Source of the DNA: CBDCWA01 sp046048295
GTDB taxonomy: Bacteria; Pseudomonadota; Alphaproteobacteria; Rhizobiales; Hyphomicrobiaceae
Reading direction: 5' to 3'
Length of the DNA: 8,348 nucleotides
Assembly: GCA_046048295.1 (NCBI GenBank)
Contig: JBJOGJ010000176.1
Location: forward strand, 1-8,348
The position numbers and the translations under genes are program-made. Positions within the stretch are counted from its first letter, which is position 1. The number at the start of each line of letters is the position of its first letter. The notes beneath the pieces were generated by a model. That model saw only the letters and a list, made by a program, of their open reading frames with translations, had not been told where the DNA came from and did not search any database. This document shows, in pieces, positions 6,313-8,348 of the stretch.

Positions 6313-7134
6313 ATGAGCAGTTTTCCCGTGGGGCTGACGGTGCGTAAGTTGTTTGCAGCGTGTACCGCTTTCGTTCTTGCCGTGTCGGCGGGGGCGGGCG
6401 TCCGGGCCGCCGATCTCCGGATCACCTACGGCGAACTGACCGAACTTGTGCGCACGATTGCAGGCGACGCGAAGATCTACCTAAACAATGTTCCACCGGG
6501 CCCGTTGATGGGACTGTTCTCCACTGGATCATCGGTTACGGTCAGCGGCGCCACCTACCCAATCCCTATTCCGGTGAAGACGTTCGGCATCTTCAATTCG
6601 ACCTATGCCTACTACATCAACGATGTCACATCGACGTCGCTGCGCATCGTGCCGGGCAATGCCGGCCTGCAGTTGATCATGGAATTCGAGGATCAAGGGG
6701 CGGAACTCGTCGCGCGCTGCGTGACAGGGGCCTGCAGCCTCTCGGAGGCGCTCCCCAATATCGAATGGCCGGGTGCTGGCGCGCGCATAGACCTGGAGCC
6801 GATTCAGTTCAACGGCAGCGTATCGCTCCGGATCAAACGCGTCAGGCTCATGGGATCGCCGAGAGCGGTCTGCCAGAGCGAGGCGGGCTTCATCTCCTCC
6901 AGTGCCTGCAGTATCGGCCGCCCTTGGGCCAACCGGACGATCGCGCAGGTCAGGCCGGAGATCGAGCGAAGCATCCGTGATGCAGTGAACCAGCCGGAAC
7001 TCCAGCAGCAACTGGCCGATGGACTCAAGAAATTCCTGACATTGGGACCCGCTGGCGTGATCAAGATCGACAATCTGGCGCTCGATCCCAAGAGCATGAC
7101 GGTGAAGTTCAATTTTGCAGCCTCAGGCGGCTGA
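6313..7134 (+). CDS. Secreted protein of unknown function
   Basis: I do not recognise this 273-residue protein. It begins with a clear signal peptide: positive residues R11 and K12, a hydrophobic core (about 13-29) and a likely cleavage after VRA (residue 32), leaving ADLRITYGELTEL as the mature N-terminus. It should be periplasmic or exported. The mature part reads as mostly beta-strand-like segments, then an amphipathic helical segment (about 208-243, TIAQVRPEIERSIRDAV and following) and a closing strand pair (249-268, VIKIDNLALDPKSMTVKFNF). Four cysteines (C136, C141, C187, C199) could form two disulfides. The helix followed by a hairpin loosely recalls TULIP-type lipid-binding proteins, but this is only a guess. 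ATG 6313 is preceded by GAAGG (6304-6308). No lipobox cysteine and no catalytic motif are seen. It stands alone between a terminator and proS, on the same strand as both. Confidence 0.8.
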   Translation: MSSFPVGLTVRKLFAACTAFVLAVSAGAGVRAADLRITYGELTELVRTIAGDAKIYLNNVPPGPLMGLFSTGSSVTVSGATYPIPIPVKTFGIFNSTYAYYINDVTSTSLRIVPGNAGLQLIMEFEDQGAELVARCVTGACSLSEALPNIEWPGAGARIDLEPIQFNGSVSLRIKRVRLMGSPRAVCQSEAGFISSSACSIGRPWANRTIAQVRPEIERSIRDAVNQPELQQQLADGLKKFLTLGPAGVIKIDNLALDPKSMTVKFNFAASGG

Positions 7135-7136
7135 AT

Positions 7137-7270
7137 TGTCGGGATAGCCGGTAGCCGCTGTTGCACGACTTCGGGGAAGACGATAAGAGCGCCTTCACCA
7201 TGGTGTCGTATCGCGGATCCCTCAGTGACGGGCGCCGCGGCAGGCATGCCCGGATAGCCAGCTGCCGATA
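7137..7270 (+). repeat. Imperfect direct repeat plus inverted repeat upstream of proS
   Basis: The segments 7137-7160 and 7247-7270 agree at about 17 of 24 positions and share GGATAGCC exactly (7142-7149 and 7252-7259), 110 bases apart. Overlapping the second copy, CGGCAG (7238-7243) and CTGCCG (7262-7267) form a 6-bp inverted repeat with an 18-base loop. Repeats this short in GC-rich DNA may be chance. Confidence 0.25.
7161..7189 (+). promoter_or_regulatory. Weak promoter candidate for proS
   Basis: TTGCAC (7161-7166) and TAAGAG (7184-7189) are separated by 17 bases and lie about 125 bases upstream of the proS start. Both hexamers match the consensus only in part. No terminator is evident between 7134 and proS, so proS may also be read through from the gene upstream. 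Confidence 0.2.
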
Positions 7271-7313
7271 GAGGTTCCGGGCTTCGGCTCAGCCTTCGAG
7301 AGTAGAACAAGAC

Positions 7314-8348
7314 ATGCGTCTTTCCCGCTATTTCCTGCCCATCCTTCGCGACACGCCGAAGGAGGCGGAGATCGTCTCGCATCAGCTCATGCTGAGGGCC
7401 GGCATGGTGCGCCAGTCGGCGGCCGGCATCTATTCCTGGTTGCCGCTCGGTTTGAAGGTACTGAAGAAGATCGAGCAGATCGTTCGCGAGGAACAGAACC
7501 GCGCTGGCGCCATCGAGATCCTGATGCCGACCATCCAGTCCGCGGACCTGTGGCGCGAATCGGGGCGCTACGAGGCCTATGGCAAGGAGATGCTGCGGAT
7601 CAAGGATCGCCACGAGCGTGACATGCTGTTCGGCCCGACGGCGGAGGAAGTTGTCACGTCGATTTTCCGCGACGGCGTGAAGAGCTACCGCGAGCTGCCT
7701 CGCATACTCTACAACATCCAATGGAAGTTCCGGGACGAGATCCGTCCACGGTTCGGTGTCATGCGCGGACGCGAGTTCCTGATGAAGGACGCATACTCCT
7801 TCGACCTGACCGAGGCGGGTGCCCGTCAAGCCTATTATAAGATGTTCGTCGCGTATCTGAGAACGTTTGCGCGCATGGGGCTCAAGTCGGTGCCGATGGC
7901 GGCCGACACCGGCCCGATCGGCGGCGATCTGAGCCACGAATTCATCATTCTCGCTGACACCGGCGAGAGCCAGGTCTACTGCCATCGCGACCTTATCGAC
8001 GGCGAGGTGCCGGGCGCCGGGATCGATTACGAGGGCGATCTGAAGCCGGTCTTCGACACCTGGACGTCCAAGTACGCCGCGACCGAGGAGATGCACGACG
8101 CCGCCCGCTTTGCAAAAGAGGTTCCGGCGGCAAAGCAGGTGTCCGCGCGCGGCATCGAAGTCGGCCACATTTTCTTCTTCGGCACCAAGTATTCAGCCGC
8201 CATGGGCGCCAGGGTGCAGGGAGACGACGGTCAGATGGTGACCCTGCAGATGGGATCCTACGGGGTCGGCGTGTCGCGGCTCGTCGGTGGCATCATCGAG
8301 GCGTGTCATGATGATGCCGGGATCGTGTGGCCGGTTCCCGTGGCACCG
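7314..8348 (+). CDS. proS: Prolyl-tRNA synthetase, 3' partial (short form without editing insertion)
   Basis: This class II synthetase charges tRNA(Pro) with proline in the cytoplasm. The first 345 codons are present and the frame is open to the window end; the short bacterial form is about 440 residues. The start MRLSRYFLPILRDTPKEAE is the canonical N-terminus, although the ribosome site is weak. Motif 1 is near residues 28-50 (RAGMVRQSAAGIYSWLPLGL), the proline-pocket segment GPTAEE is at 107-112, motif 2 at 139-164 (FRDEIRPRFG ... MKDAYSFD) and motif 3 at 313-329 (MGSYGVGVSRLVGG). After GGDLSHEF (203-210) only about 100 residues precede motif 3, so the roughly 180-residue INS editing domain of E. 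coli ProS is absent. This is the usual state in alphaproteobacteria. A separate deacylase of the YbaK/ProXp type would then be expected elsewhere in the genome. Confidence 0.98.
   Translation, partial: MRLSRYFLPILRDTPKEAEIVSHQLMLRAGMVRQSAAGIYSWLPLGLKVLKKIEQIVREEQNRAGAIEILMPTIQSADLWRESGRYEAYGKEMLRIKDRHERDMLFGPTAEEVVTSIFRDGVKSYRELPRILYNIQWKFRDEIRPRFGVMRGREFLMKDAYSFDLTEAGARQAYYKMFVAYLRTFARMGLKSVPMAADTGPIGGDLSHEFIILADTGESQVYCHRDLIDGEVPGAGIDYEGDLKPVFDTWTSKYAATEEMHDAARFAKEVPAAKQVSARGIEVGHIFFFGTKYSAAMGARVQGDDGQMVTLQMGSYGVGVSRLVGGIIEACHDDAGIVWPVPVAP

Noticed and set aside
6804..8168. A 454-codon open frame on the minus strand opposite the secreted-protein gene and proS.
   Set aside because: It runs antisense to proS, whose motifs are unmistakable, and its sequence is rich in R, A, H, D and L without family motifs, as expected of an antisense frame in GC-rich coding DNA.

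Overview
The window looks like ordinary chromosomal core sequence from a GC-rich alphaproteobacterium, most likely of the order Hyphomicrobiales (Rhizobiales). The clues are the gene order (nuoM-nuoN-birA-rnj-mce-DUF1467, then proS), an RNase J in place of an enterobacterial-style operon end, a short bacterial prolyl-tRNA synthetase without the editing insertion, and a DUF1467 membrane protein, a family I know mainly from alphaproteobacteria. The assignment is an inference from protein sequence and order; a genus cannot be fixed by eye.

Bases 1-5861 hold a tightly packed plus-strand gene train: the end of nuoM (5' truncated by the window), nuoN, birA without a DNA-binding domain, rnj, mce and a small DUF1467 membrane protein. 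Gaps run from a 1-base overlap to 26 bases, so one transcript is likely. The first two genes make proton-pumping membrane subunits of respiratory complex I. BirA biotinylates carboxylases. The epimerase Mce works in the propionyl-CoA to succinyl-CoA route, which begins with a biotin-dependent carboxylase, so birA and mce have a metabolic link. RNase J is an RNA-processing nuclease. A strong hairpin at 5898-5920 probably ends the transcript.

Bases 5862-6312 are a gene-free stretch of about 450 bases, visibly AT-richer in its middle. It carries the terminator, an extended inverted repeat, a cluster of TCAC/GTGA half-sites and a weak promoter candidate. It leads into a 273-codon gene (6313-7134) for a secreted protein that I do not recognise. 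This gene and its leader are the least explained part of the window.

Bases 7135-7313 are a short spacer with weak repeats and a weak promoter candidate. From 7314 to the window end runs the first 345 codons of proS.

I see no mobile element, CRISPR array, tRNA, rRNA or defence system. Nothing here supports a claim of a new multi-gene system; the best leads are the unknown secreted protein and the structured intergenic region before it.
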